This document shows, piece by piece, positions 50,357 to 60,001 of a DNA stretch of 64,000 nt. Position 1 is the first letter of the stretch. Every line of letters starts with the position of its first letter. The DNA is taken from the NCBI GenBank assembly GCA_033002965.1, contig JAURVB010001638.1, positions 1 through 64,000 of the forward strand, given 5' to 3'. Made by a program: the position numbers and the translations under genes. The DNA comes from Piper betle. Lineage: Eukaryota > Streptophyta > Magnoliopsida > Piperales > Piperaceae. A model generated the notes under the pieces. That model did not search any database, was not told where the DNA came from, and worked only from the letters and a program-made list of their open reading frames with translations.

Positions 50357-53220
50357 TGTAACACCCCGTTTCGGCTCACCCGTGAACCGACCCGGAAATG
50401 TCACCGGCGACCGAACCGTTCGCTAATCTACTGGGTTCGGTTAAGCCGACCCGGATCTGCCCTCGGTGTCTCAAGATGGAGATGCAAACATGAAATGCAT
50501 GGATGGGATGCGTGGGTTCTAACGTAGTCCTACATGCATGCTATGATGTACAAGCAAAGACAAGACAAAATAATAAATGAAAAACCAAAAGAAAATATAT
50601 ACTATTTTATAAAAATACGGTAACACATACTAATCTACCATGACATTCAACCATTATCTCATTCATTTTTACCTGAGCCGAGTCTGTACTCCAAGGCTCC
50701 CTACTCATTCATATTTATCAGTTCGTTTCATAACAAGTAATTCACTCAAACAAACACATCAAAATTATCGTTTACATAACAATAACACACCATCATTATA
50801 CGTTACACGCGGCAGGTACATGTGTGCGCGGTTCCGTGCTGCTCCTCCGCAGTCCCGACAGCTTTCATCGCTCGCATTCCTCACCTACATATATATAGAA
50901 AAACCGTCAGTAACGAGTGTTACCGGCCCGGAAAATAACTAATATCAATCTGGCACAGGAGAGCAAACTCTCCTGTTGAATCAAAACCATATACTTCCTC
51001 AAGAACTCTCATCAGGGCACATACGGGAGCCGTCGCCATCGGGTCGACAGCGTCCCCCTATCTTTCACATTCTCATGCCTCGGCCATTTCTCTATTGCTT
51101 CTCGCGTCAAATCTCGTTCCTATCCGCCCTCTGCACCTTCCATATTACTCCTGGCCTTGAGCACGAAGGCCGAGTACTCTCAGGCAGTCGCCTTCAGTAC
51201 CCTTTGAAACCACAAGTCTAGACATGCGCTGCAATGCAGTACCCGTGAACCTCCACACTTCTCCGGGTTTGAGGAACTCAAAGGTGGAGTTGTCAGGATC
51301 CCTCGGGAATGAAACGGCCCGCACACCATTCCAGAGCCCACTGTCGACACACACGTGCCCGCTCGCGTAGCACGGTAGTCGGATTTCCCTCATTCAGTCT
51401 CTCACAAAAACACGAAAACTATACATATATATAGGTCTGGGTTGGGATTTATACAATAGGCCCGAAGGCAACGTGAGCTGGATCTGAAGTTCGAAAACAA
51501 ACTCGAGGGATCTCATCCTCGAGGGTTATTAATCCGGAAAATCGTTGGCTAAATGGCCCGAGTTAAGTGGGATTCGATAAAACGCCACTTAACTCGTCCT
51601 GCACATAATAAATCAAATACACAAGAGAGTAGCGTAAATCAGAGAACGAGTCCTAAACGGACCTGGTAGAAGCTCCAAACGGGTCCACGCGCCTAGGCGG
51701 CGAGCTCCTACACCGTACCTACACAATCAAGCTAAAAACTAACGCCCGCATGATGAATCACATATCCTATAGCATACACACACAATCAACACAATCACAC
51801 GTCAATCAACACACATCAACCTATATCAATTCTAGCGAGTCTACTTAAGCTAGTTTGATTAGATCATGATTATTACTTAATAACCCTAATTAGTTTCATA
51901 ACTTCTATTTTTAACACCACACAATCAAACAAATTTCATATTTTTATCCTTAATCAAATCTACATTTATATATATTATTATAACACACAATTCACCAATC
52001 CTAGCATGCAATTCTAATAATCAAAACTTTCAAATAATTAAATTAAAATAAATTATACCTCGCGTCGTCGAAAATCGGCGACGGCTAGGGTTTCCGTTTC
52101 GTGGCTCGAAACTCGAATTCGGCACCTAGCGGCGTCCGAAGTCCGATCAGATTGGACCGGGTGCGTTCGGCGGATGATCCGGCGAATTTCCCACAAATCC
52201 AATTTCCGGCGGTTCCGGCGGTTTTCCGGCGAGTGTCGGCGGTTTTCCGGCGGATTCCGACGGTTTTCCGGCGATGATTTGGGACGGGGCAATCAGGGGG
52301 TCTATCGGCACCAGCTCGACGAGCTCGGTCCAATGGTGGTGTCAAACAGGGTAGCCGAGGCGGCGATGGCCGTCGACGGCGGCGTCGAAAATGGGCGGCG
52401 GTGGCGGCGTTCTCCGATCGAGGCTCCGGCCGGCCTCGACGGTGGTCGGGACGATGGGGGAAACGTCGGCGACGTCGAGGGGGTGGTCGTCGGGGTCACA
52501 GCGGCGGCGGAGCGGCCCGGACGGCGGCGGAATCAGGCCCGGGTGGCGGCGGCCGTGGCGGCTTCGCGGGTCGATTCCGGCGTCGTGGCGGCGAGACGGT
52601 GGCCGGGGTGGGTCGTGGCGGCACGGCGACGGCACGGCGGGGCGGGGCGGCGTCGATCGGCGGCAGCACGGCGTCGGCAGCGGCGGCGGCAGCGCACCAC
52701 AGGGGCGGCGGCGAGGGTTTGGGTGTGGAAAGAAGGGTCGGGAGGAAGAAGAAGTGCGTGCGATGGCAGTTTTGTAAATTAAACTTGACTCGATCTCCGA
52801 CTCGAGTCAATAATAATAACTAGTCTCCTAATAAATCCTAAAAAAATCCAAAAAAATATGGGAAAAATCCCATAAAATCAAACAAACACAACAACATCCA
52901 AATGATATGCTCTATAACTAATAACCCACCCGAATATAATCCAATCGCGTCCTAATTCGTCATTCGGCCTAAAACTATTTCTACGATCAAACATATAAAA
53001 AGAAAAAAATACTGCATACTTTCATATATTCTGATAACTCGTATCTCACCATCTTCTCGACGTTATCATCATATATTCAGGTACACCTGACTCTCATCGC
53101 TCATAACTCACGGCTGGTCTCGACTCAGCACGCGATTCATGAAACTGACTCGACTCGAACCAACGGTCGAACCGACTGGTTCGGTAACGTAAAACCCTGA
53201 CTCGAATCACGGGTTTTACA
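50357..53220 (-). repeat. 3' LTR of the TR-GAG element
   Basis: It begins TGTAACACCCCG and ends GGGTTTTACA on the plus strand. In minus order: opening part, GC-rich module (52,790-52,090, many CGG repeats), GAGGTATAATT junction, AT-rich stretch, CTACACAATC boundary, TATA region (about 51,455-51,420), 82-codon open frame (51,393-51,145) and closing part. It is nearly identical to 55,370-58,236, the main differences being small indels in the GC-rich module. Confidence 0.95.
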
Positions 53221-53233
53221 ACCTTCCCTCCTT
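53221..53233 (-). other. Polypurine tract of the TR-GAG element
   Basis: On the minus strand AAGGAGGGAAGGT lies directly before the 3' LTR. It is preceded by TTTCGAGGACGAAATTTTTA, a string commonly seen at this place in plant chromovirus-type gypsy elements. Confidence 0.9.
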
Positions 53234-53291
53234 ATAAAAATTTCGTCCTCGAAATTTTAGATTAAGGAGGTTTCACTCTGGTAGCTATCTA

Positions 53292-54608
53292 CTAAATGTG
53301 AAATCTGAAGTGAGACGCTTGCGTACCTGTCACGTTTGTCGTATCCTCCAGTGCTTCAGCAATCGTGGCTGTGTCCATCCCTGCTGCCCAAGGTGGTACC
53401 GAAATGGATGGTCCTGGTGGTGGTGTTCTTTGCATTCCTCTCTGATCCAAGGCCTGATGTTCTTGTCCTGTCATGATAGCTACAAGTCCTCTCTGCTGCT
53501 GCCTCGGTGGCTGTTGGTCTCTGCCTGTCTGCTGTGGTTGTTGCTGGGGACCTGGGAGCGCAAGTCTCTGCGGTGGTGCTGGGAGCGTCACCTGTTGGGT
53601 CTGGCCGGTTGGACAAGTTGCAGCTCTATGCCCTGGTTGACCGCAACTATAGCACACGTCTGTGCCTACACTGCACTCTGCAGCTCTATGTCCTCGCTGA
53701 CCGCATCTGTAGCATGTGTTTGTGCCTGCTCTGCACTCACCTCCATGACGACGTCGGCAATTCTGACAGAAGGGTGCTCTGTAGCCCTGAACTTGGGCAT
53801 CCATAGCCCTCATGGCAACTGGTGCATCTGACTGATGTCTCTGCTGTTCTCCCTGCTCTGGCTGATATGGCCTCGAATGTTGCTGCCTCTGGTCAACATC
53901 CTGGTGAGGTCTAGCAGCTATAACTCGTTCTGCCTCGCCTGCAGCTCTCACAACATCACCGAAGGTAGCGAACTTCCTATCCAAATAGGCCATCCTGATC
54001 TCGTGATGGAGGCCTTCGTAAAAACGCTCTATCCTTCTTTCTTCGGTGGACACCAAGTCTGGTGCAAATCTCTCTAGAGCTCTAAACCTAGTCTCGTATT
54101 GTACCACCGTCATGGGTCCCTGCCTCAGCGTCTGGAATTCTCGCTCCTTTCTCTTCCTGATGTTTGGCGGGAAATACTTTCCATCGAATTCCGCCCTAAA
54201 TTCCTCCCATGTGATGTCCTGGGGCTGACGATGGGCAAATATAGAATTCTGGACCGAACTCCACCATATCCTGGCTTCGTCCTGGAATGCTCCTGTGATG
54301 ATGCGCACTCGGTGCTCCATCGGGCATGCCATAGTGTCAAACACACCTATGGCTGACGATATCCACAAGAATGCCTCTTCCGCGTCCAACTTTCCAAAGA
54401 ACGGTCGTCCACCATTCTTCACGAACTTCTCGTACTGCCACAGTCCCAATTTCCTCGTATCCACTGATCTGTTCGATCCTTCTCCTTGCTCATACCGAGG
54501 AATTTGTGGTCCCGTACCTGCTGGTATACCATCAAATCTTGCAGCTCCACTTCCGCCTGCAGTCTGCCCGCTACCTACTGCTGCGGTTCCACTGATGTCC
54601 GGTCTCAT
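53292..54608 (-). CDS. gag: Gag (capsid and nucleocapsid) of the TR-GAG element
   Basis: A 438-codon intact frame, the structural protein that forms virus-like particles and packages RNA. The capsid region (about residues 55-230) carries LWQYEKFVKNGGRPFFGKLD, WEEFRAEFDGKYFP, MTVVQYETRFRALERFAPDL and RRIERFYEGLHHEIR, the Gag core of plant gypsy elements. The nucleocapsid has CQNCRRRHGGEC and two CCHC knuckles, CYRCGQRGHRAAEC and CYSCGQPGHRAATC (about residues 280-335), then a Gln- and Pro-rich tail. The stop lies 71 bases before the 3' LTR, so there is no room for pol. The first ATG overlaps the stop of the upstream frame (ATGA). The frame is also open before this ATG (reading APLQAG), so this start is uncertain. 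Confidence 0.9.
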   Translation of the reverse strand: MRPDISGTAAVGSGQTAGGSGAARFDGIPAGTGPQIPRYEQGEGSNRSVDTRKLGLWQYEKFVKNGGRPFFGKLDAEEAFLWISSAIGVFDTMACPMEHRVRIITGAFQDEARIWWSSVQNSIFAHRQPQDITWEEFRAEFDGKYFPPNIRKRKEREFQTLRQGPMTVVQYETRFRALERFAPDLVSTEERRIERFYEGLHHEIRMAYLDRKFATFGDVVRAAGEAERVIAARPHQDVDQRQQHSRPYQPEQGEQQRHQSDAPVAMRAMDAQVQGYRAPFCQNCRRRHGGECRAGTNTCYRCGQRGHRAAECSVGTDVCYSCGQPGHRAATCPTGQTQQVTLPAPPQRLALPGPQQQPQQTGRDQQPPRQQQRGLVAIMTGQEHQALDQRGMQRTPPPGPSISVPPWAAGMDTATIAEALEDTTNVTGTQASHFRFHI

Positions 54609-55183
54609 CCCCGCCTGAAGTGGGGCAAATAAGGGGCTGTCGTTGGAGTAGCCCTCTGTTGCAGCGGTGGAGGAGGAGGCGGCGGCATAGGGTCTGTGGA
54701 AACTACTGGCTCTCCCGGTGCCTCTTCACCCACTGCTGGTCTCTTCTCAGTTCTGGCCACAGAAAGGGCTATCTGTCTGAGCTCTCTCCTGAATTCCTGT
54801 TGGTCTTGCTGCATTTGTCTCCTAAATTCTTCCTGACTGTGTAGCATTTGTATCTGAGCTTCCGCCAACCTGGTGATCGCTGCGTCTCTCTCCTGTCGAC
54901 TACTTCTGGTGCAGTAACTGTCACGACCACTGTCTCGGTCCCGGCGACTATCTCGGTCTCGACGACTATCTCGGTCTCGACGACTATCTCGGTCGCGGCG
55001 ACTGTCTTGACGATGGCTCTCACCACGTCGGCTAGCTGAAACTGGCACACTGACCTCTATTGGTGGCATGGCAGTCCTAGGTTGACTGGAGGCGGCGTCA
55101 CTGTGAACAGGGCTAGGACTGTCCTGTCTGGCTACTGGAGGCGATGGGGTCCTGATCTGTGTCCGGCGGGTCTGTGTCACCAT
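54605..55183 (-). CDS. Upstream gag-like ORF with Arg-Asp repeats and coiled-coil
   Basis: A 192-codon frame between the primer site and gag. It has a basic Pro/Ser-rich start (MVTQTRRTQIRTPSPP), four to five copies of SRRDRD (about residues 61-88), a Gln- and Glu-rich helix (QMLHSQEEFRRQMQQDQQEF, about residues 115-140) that looks like a coiled coil, and a proline run. In related gypsy elements such sequence normally forms the N-terminus of a single Gag, so this may be gag split by a frameshift in the proline-coding part. Its stop overlaps the next ATG as ATGA, so termination-reinitiation or slippage could link the two. The function of the Arg-Asp repeat is unknown; it may bind RNA. Confidence 0.7.
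   Translation of the reverse strand: MVTQTRRTQIRTPSPPVARQDSPSPVHSDAASSQPRTAMPPIEVSVPVSASRRGESHRQDSRRDRDSRRDRDSRRDRDSRRDRDSGRDSYCTRSSRQERDAAITRLAEAQIQMLHSQEEFRRQMQQDQQEFRRELRQIALSVARTEKRPAVGEEAPGEPVVSTDPMPPPPPPPLQQRATPTTAPYLPHFRRG
54940..55015 (-). repeat. 18-bp tandem repeat coding SRRDRD
   Basis: On the plus strand, four adjacent near-identical copies of TCGGTCTCGACGACTATC (one with TCGCGGCGACTG). The 18-bp period keeps the reading frame and produces the Arg-Asp block of the upstream gag-like frame. Confidence 0.9.
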
Positions 55184-55353
55184 CCTGCTAGTAAGTTCCT
55201 GCTCTAGTCTACTCGCCTGTCACATTACCGATTTGTAAGGAAATCTACAATCAAAAACATTAAAACAGAAAAATACCTGTCGGAACAGCTCGGAGCAGCT
55301 TCGGCACACATGTAACCTGTAACGCATCTACCATCTTAATCAACCAAGGGTTA

Positions 55354-55365
55354 GCTCTGATACCA
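55354..55365 (-). other. Primer-binding site of the TR-GAG element (initiator-Met tRNA)
   Basis: The plus strand reads GCTCTGATACCA, so the minus-strand transcript has TGGTATCAGAGC, the complement of the initiator methionine tRNA 3' end. It lies four bases inside the 5' LTR boundary at 55,370. Confidence 0.95.
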
Positions 55366-56158
55366 CTATTGTAACACCCCGTTTCGGCTCACCCGTGAAC
55401 CGACCCGGAAATGTCACCGGCGACCGAACCGTTCGCTAATCTACTGGGTTCGGTTAAGCCGACCCGGATCTGCCCTCGGTGTCTCAAGATGGAGATGCAA
55501 ACATGAAATGCATGGATGGGATGCGTGGGTTCTAACGTAGTCCTACATGCATGCTATGATGTACAAGCAAAGACAAGACAAAATAATAAATGAAAAACCA
55601 AAAGAAAATATATACTATTTTATAAAAATACGGTAACACATACTAATCTACCATGACATTCAACCATTATCTCATTCATTTTTACCTGAGCCGAGTCTGT
55701 ACTCCAAGGCTCCCTACTCATTCATATTTATCAGTTCGTTTCATAACAAGTAATTCATCTCAAACAAACACATCAAAATTATCATTTACATAACAATAAC
55801 ACACCATTATTATACGTTACACGCGGCAGGTACATGTGTGCGCGGTTCCGTGCTGCTCCTCCGCAGTCCCGACAGCTTTCATCGCTCGCATTCCTCACCT
55901 ACATATATATAGAAAAACCGTCAGTAACGAGTGTTACCGGCCCGGAAAATAACTAATATCAAACTGGCACAGGAGAGCAAACTCTCCTGTTGAATCAAAA
56001 CCATATACTTCCTCAAGAACTCTCATCAGGGCACATACGGGAGCCGTCGCCATCGGGTCGACAGCGTCCCCCTATCTTTCACATTCTCATGCCTCGGCCA
56101 TTTCTCTATTGCTTCTCGCGTCAAATCTCGTTCCTATCCGCCCTCTGCACCTTCCATA

Positions 56159-56407
56159 TTACTCCTGGCCTTGAGCACGAAGGCCGAGTACTCTCAGGCA
56201 GTCGCCTTCAGTACCCTTTGAAACCACAAGTCTAGACATGCGCTGCAATGCAGTACCCGTGAACCTCCACACTTCTCCGGGTTTGAGGAACTCAAAGGTG
56301 GAGTTGTCAGGATCCCTCGGGAATGAAACGGCCCGTACACCATTCCAGAGCCCACTGTCGACACACACGTGCCCGCTCGCGTAGCACGGTAGTCGGATTT
56401 CCCTCAT
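56159..56407 (-). other. 82-codon open frame directly downstream of the LTR TATA region
   Basis: Present as an identical-length frame in both TR-GAG LTRs (51,393-51,145 and 56,407-56,159) and in the solo LTR at 40,290-40,021. It has MREIRLPCYASGHVCVDSG, FPRDPDNSTFEFLKPGEVW and MSRLVVSKGTEGDCLRVLGL. It would be the first AUG of a transcript starting at the TATA region. The middle part stays open and similar in the diverged copies at 17,512-17,650 (minus) and 4613-5089, but is disrupted in the copies at 46,260 and 30,130. No known domain. Confidence 0.4.
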
Positions 56408-56432
56408 TCAGTCTCTCACCAAAACACGAAAA

Positions 56433-56475
56433 CTATACATATATATAGGTCTGGGTTGGGATTTATACAATAGGC
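56433..56475 (-). promoter_or_regulatory. TATA region of the TR-GAG 5' LTR
   Basis: On the minus strand CCTATTGTATAAATCCC is followed after a few bases by CCTATATATATGTATAG. The same pair sits at the same place in every family member seen (for example TATTATATAAATCCC and CCTATATATATG near 46,108-46,140). Transcription would start 25-40 bases downstream, close to the ATG at 56,407. Confidence 0.6.
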
Positions 56476-58241
56476 CCGAAGGCAACGTGAGCTGGATCTG
56501 AAGTTCGAAAACAAACTCGAGGGATCTCATCCTCGAGGGTTATTAATCCGGAAAAATCGTTGGCTAAATGGCCCGAGTTAAGTGGGATTCGATAAAACGC
56601 CACTTAACTCGTCCTGCACATAATAAATCAAATACACAAGAGAGTAGCGTAAATCAGAGAACGAGTCCTAAACGGACCTGGTAGAAGCTCCAAACGGGTC
56701 CACGCGCCTAGGCGGCGAGCTCCTACACCGTACCTACACAATCAAGCTAAAAACTAACGCCCGCATGATGAATCACATATCCTATAGCATACACACACAA
56801 TCAACACAATCACACGTCAATCAACACACATCAACCTATATCAATTCTAGCGAGTCTACTTAAGCTAGTTTGATTAGATCATGATTATTACTTAATAACC
56901 CTAATTAGTTTCATAACTTCTATTTTTAACACCACACAATCAAACAAATTTCATATTTTTATCCTTAATCAAATCTACATTTATATATATTATTATAACA
57001 CACAATTCACCAATCCTAGCATGCAATTCTAATAATCAAAACTTTCAAATAATTAAATTAAAATAAATTATACCTCGCGTCGTCGAAAATCGGCGACGGC
57101 TAGGGTTTCCGTTTCGTGGCTCGAAACTCGAATTCGGCACCTAGCGGCGTCCGAAGTCCGATCAGATTGGACCGGGTGCGTTCGGCGGATGATCCGGCGA
57201 ATTTCCCACAAATCCAATTTCCGGCGGTTCCGGCGGTTTTCCGGCGAGTGTCGGCGGTTTTCCGGCGGATTCCGACGGTTTTCCGGCGATGATTTGGGAC
57301 GGGGCAATCAAGGGGTCTATCGGCACCAGCTCGACGAGCTCGGTCCGATGGTGGTGTCAAACAGGGTAGCCGAGGCGGCGATGGCCGTCGACGGCGGCGT
57401 CGAAAATGGGCGGCGGCGGCGGCGTTCTCCGATCGAGGCTCCGGCCGGCCTCGACGGTGGTCGGGACGATGGGGGAAACGTCGGCGACGTCGAGGGGGTG
57501 GTCGTCGGGGTCACAGCGGCGGCGGCGCGGCCCGGACGGCGGCGAAATCAGGCCCGGAGTGGCGACGGCCGTGGCGGCTTCGTGGGCCGATTCCGGCGTC
57601 GTGGCGGCGAGACGGTGGCCGGGGTGGGTCGTGGCGGCACGGCGACGGCACGGCGGGGCAGGGCGGCGTCGATCGGCGGCAGGCGGCGTCGGCAGTGGCG
57701 GCGGCGGCACCACAGGGGCGGCGGCGGTGGTAGGGTTTGGGGTGAAAGAAAGGGTCGGGAGGAAGAAGAAGTGCGTGCGATGGCAGTTTTGTAAATTAAG
57801 CATTGACTCGACTCCGACTCGAGTCAATAATAATAACTAGTCTCGTAATAAATCCTAAAAAAATCCAGAAAAATATGGAAAAATCCCATAAAATAAAACA
57901 AACACAAAAACATCCAAATGATATGCTCTATAACTAATAACCCACCCGAATATAATCCAATCGCGTCCTAATTCGTCATTCGGCCTAAAACTATTTCTAC
58001 GATCAAACATATAAAAAGAAAAAAATACTGCATACTTTCATATATTCAGATAACTCATATCTCACCATCTTCTCGACGTTATCATCATATATTCAGGTAC
58101 ACCTGACTCTCATCGCTCATAACTCACGGCTGGTCTCGACTCAGCACGCGATTCATGAAACTGACTCGACTCGAACCAACGGTCGAACCGACTGGTTCGG
58201 TAACGTAAAACCCTGACTCGAATCACGGGTTTTACAGAGTA

Positions 58242-58695
58242 GCCATAACCGAGGCAAAGTCATGTGTTTGTTTTGTATTTCTTAATGCTTTGGTCTGGTT
58301 TTATTTTACTTGTAGTGTTAGTGGTTTTTCCCTTTTAGGTGTGTGGCGGAGCTTGGAGCTTGCCAGTAGGGGCTCTCCAAGTCATGTCCATTAGGACTTC
58401 TCTTTGCTTCAACTTCTACTTTGAACCTTGTGAGTGTTTGTTATCGAATAATATCAAACTTTAGGACAAGCTTGGTTGCGTTTAATGGGATCCCACTAAC
58501 CTTGGACCATTTTCATCAATTTAATCAATGATTAATAAAACTTTAAAAATGATATCTCTTCATGTGAATTATAAAAATTAAGATCCACCGCAAAGTCGTT
58601 TCGGCCCATATTATATAAAATTCTTTCCTATGCCCAATATGCATGCATGTATGATTTGTTTTTATTATTTGACTGATATGGGGTATTGATGTATA
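58242..58695 (+). repeat. 3' LTR of element F, part 2 (truncated)
   Basis: Continues from 50,356 after the TR-GAG insertion. It matches the 5' LTR of F from about 36,391: CATAACCGAGGCAAAGTC, GTTAGTGGTTTTTCCC, TTGAACCTTGTGAGTGTTTG and CATATTATATAAAAT. The similarity fades near 58,695, about 1.1 kb before the expected LTR end. Confidence 0.8.
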
Positions 58696-59260
58696 GGTAA
58701 CACTAGATGATCCCCTAGGATTAATATTAGGTACTCGATGGCATTTCTGTTAATGAACTTTCTTTATCATCATCCACGGTTACCACTTTGCAACACTTCC
58801 ACTTGTCCAAATAATTATCTTTCTTGCCCAAGAGATTAATAAAACAGCATATTTAATCTTATAGCAATGGTATGGTTTCAAAGAGTTAATTCATACTGAA
58901 ATTCCATTTACTTTCATCCAGGTCATTGAGAAAAAAATGTTATACTTTATTGAGAAAAATTATTTCCTTCACATCGCTCTTTCAACTATATCTTAATCTT
59001 AATTTAATTGGCAGTCAATTGCTATACAAGCCAATTGCATCTTGACTAATCAAGGCAAAATTTAGTGTCATTATCTTAATTAATATCCAATACTGCAATT
59101 GAACATATGCCATCTACAAAAGCAAAAACTTTGAACAGTCTTTCATGTTATGTAATTCATATCTTATTAGTCAATCTTTTAGGAAAAAATGAATTCACAG
59201 ACGTTCAATAAGATAAGATAAAATAGTATAACTTAGCTTTATATATATATATATATATAT
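58696..59260. other. AT-rich spacer ending in a TA microsatellite
   Basis: No gene recognised. It ends in an uninterrupted TA run (about 59,240-59,260), directly before the inverted-repeat element. Confidence 0.5.
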
Positions 59261-59971
59261 AGAGGGAGGATTTACTGTGCTCAAGCACAGGCAAGCTGCC
59301 TGTGCTTGAGCCATCCGGCCGTTGGATTCAATCCAACGGCTGGATGAAAAAAAAGCAGCGCCGTCGCCGCCGGCCGACGCGACCCTCCTGCCCAGCCCGT
59401 CGCCGCCCCCGGCCGAAGGGGCGGCGACCCCCTCCCCCCACCACCGGCGGCGACAGGGCGGCAAATCTAGCCGCCCCGCTCTTCCCCTGCCGGCCCGCCG
59501 CCCCGCCCGCCCCGCCGCGCCCCCGCCCGCCACCCCGCCGCGCCCCCGCCCGCCACCCCGCCGCGCCCCCGCCCGCCACCCCACCCCGTCCCCCACCTGC
59601 CACCCCGCTGCGCCGCACCCCTCAGCCCCCGCCCCCGCCCGCCACCCCGCTGTGCCCCCCTCAGCCCCCGCCCGCCACCCCTCTGCACCCCCTCGGCCCC
59701 CGCCGCGCCCCCCTCGGCCACCGCCCGCGCCCCCTCGGCACCCGCCCGCCACCCCGCCACGCCGCGCCCCCCGCGTGCGACCGGCGACCACGCAGCCGCC
59801 GCCCCCGGACCAACCCCGTCCCCTGTCGGCCCCCCCCGGCCCCCTTCCGCCCCATCCGTCGTCGCTGCTGCGGCGGTGCCGCCCCTCTTTTTTTTTTTTA
59901 ATCCAACGGCCAAGATCAAACTTGAGCACAGGTAACCTGCCTGTGCTCAAGCACAGGAATTTTATTTCCTA
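59261..59971. mobile_element. Inverted-repeat (MITE-like) element with a C-rich minisatellite core
   Basis: About 70-bp imperfect terminal inverted repeats: left 59,261-59,328 and right 59,900-59,971. Both contain CTGTGCT, AGCACAGGCA, CCTGTGCT and GGCCGTTGGATT in matching order when one is reversed. Each repeat has its own hairpin (CTGTGCTCAAGCACAG). A second 11-bp palindrome, GCCGTTGGATT / AATCCAACGGC, lies at 59,318-59,340. TA-rich sequence flanks both sides, so a TA-type target cannot be told from the microsatellite. The core (about 59,350-59,880) is extremely C-rich. No transposase is encoded, so it is non-autonomous if mobile. Superfamily not assigned. Confidence 0.7.
59500..59760. repeat. 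C-rich minisatellite
   Basis: Imperfect tandem units built on CCCGCCCGCCACCCCGC with a period near 24 bases, repeated about ten times. The complementary strand has many runs of three to five G, so it could form G-quadruplexes. All six frames are open over long distances because stop codons need A and T; the long frames here (up to 251 codons) are therefore not evidence of genes. Confidence 0.85.
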
Positions 59972-60001
59972 TATATATAATAACCTGACTTTGATACTAA
60001 C

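Larger units (their letters stand above)
50357..58236 (-). mobile_element. Complete gag-only LTR retrotransposon (TR-GAG type), TSD GAGTA
   Basis: A 7880-bp element with two LTRs of 2864 and 2867 bp that differ at only a few positions by eye, so insertion is recent. It has TG...CA ends, perfect GAGTA duplications (50,352-50,356 and 58,237-58,241), an initiator-Met primer site, gag frames and a polypurine tract in correct minus-strand order. The 2149-bp internal region holds no protease, RT, RNase H or integrase. This fits the plant TR-GAG class (terminal repeats plus gag only), which must borrow enzymes from an autonomous partner. The element sits inside the 3' LTR of element F, and the matching empty site is visible in the 5' LTR of F. 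Confidence 0.95.
55370..58236 (-). repeat. 5' LTR of the TR-GAG element
   Basis: Same module order as the 3' LTR, 2867 bp, TG...CA ends. Since transcription starts here, it supplies the promoter of the element. GC-rich module at 57,800-57,110; GAGGTATAATT junction near 57,073; CTACACAATC boundary near 56,735; TATA region at 56,475-56,433; 82-codon open frame at 56,407-56,159. Confidence 0.95.

Noticed and set aside
52174..52823. Long open frames (up to 202 codons) in the GC-rich module of the LTR, also at 40,979-41,662 and 57,189-57,840
   Set aside because: Composition explains them, and indels between the two near-identical LTRs shift the frames. They are not treated as genes.
53298..53831. 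Plus-strand open frames over the gag region
   Set aside because: They are antisense shadows of the intact gag with its zinc knuckles on the minus strand.
55354..55365. GCTCTGATACCA strings as part of a tRNA gene
   Set aside because: No cloverleaf surrounds them. They sit a few bases from LTR ends and are primer-binding sites.
59195..59950. A 251-codon minus-strand open frame and several long plus-strand frames in the same place
   Set aside because: The region is so C- and G-rich that stop codons are rare in all six frames. The predicted proteins are low-complexity Gly/Arg/Ala or Pro/Arg repeats without a domain.
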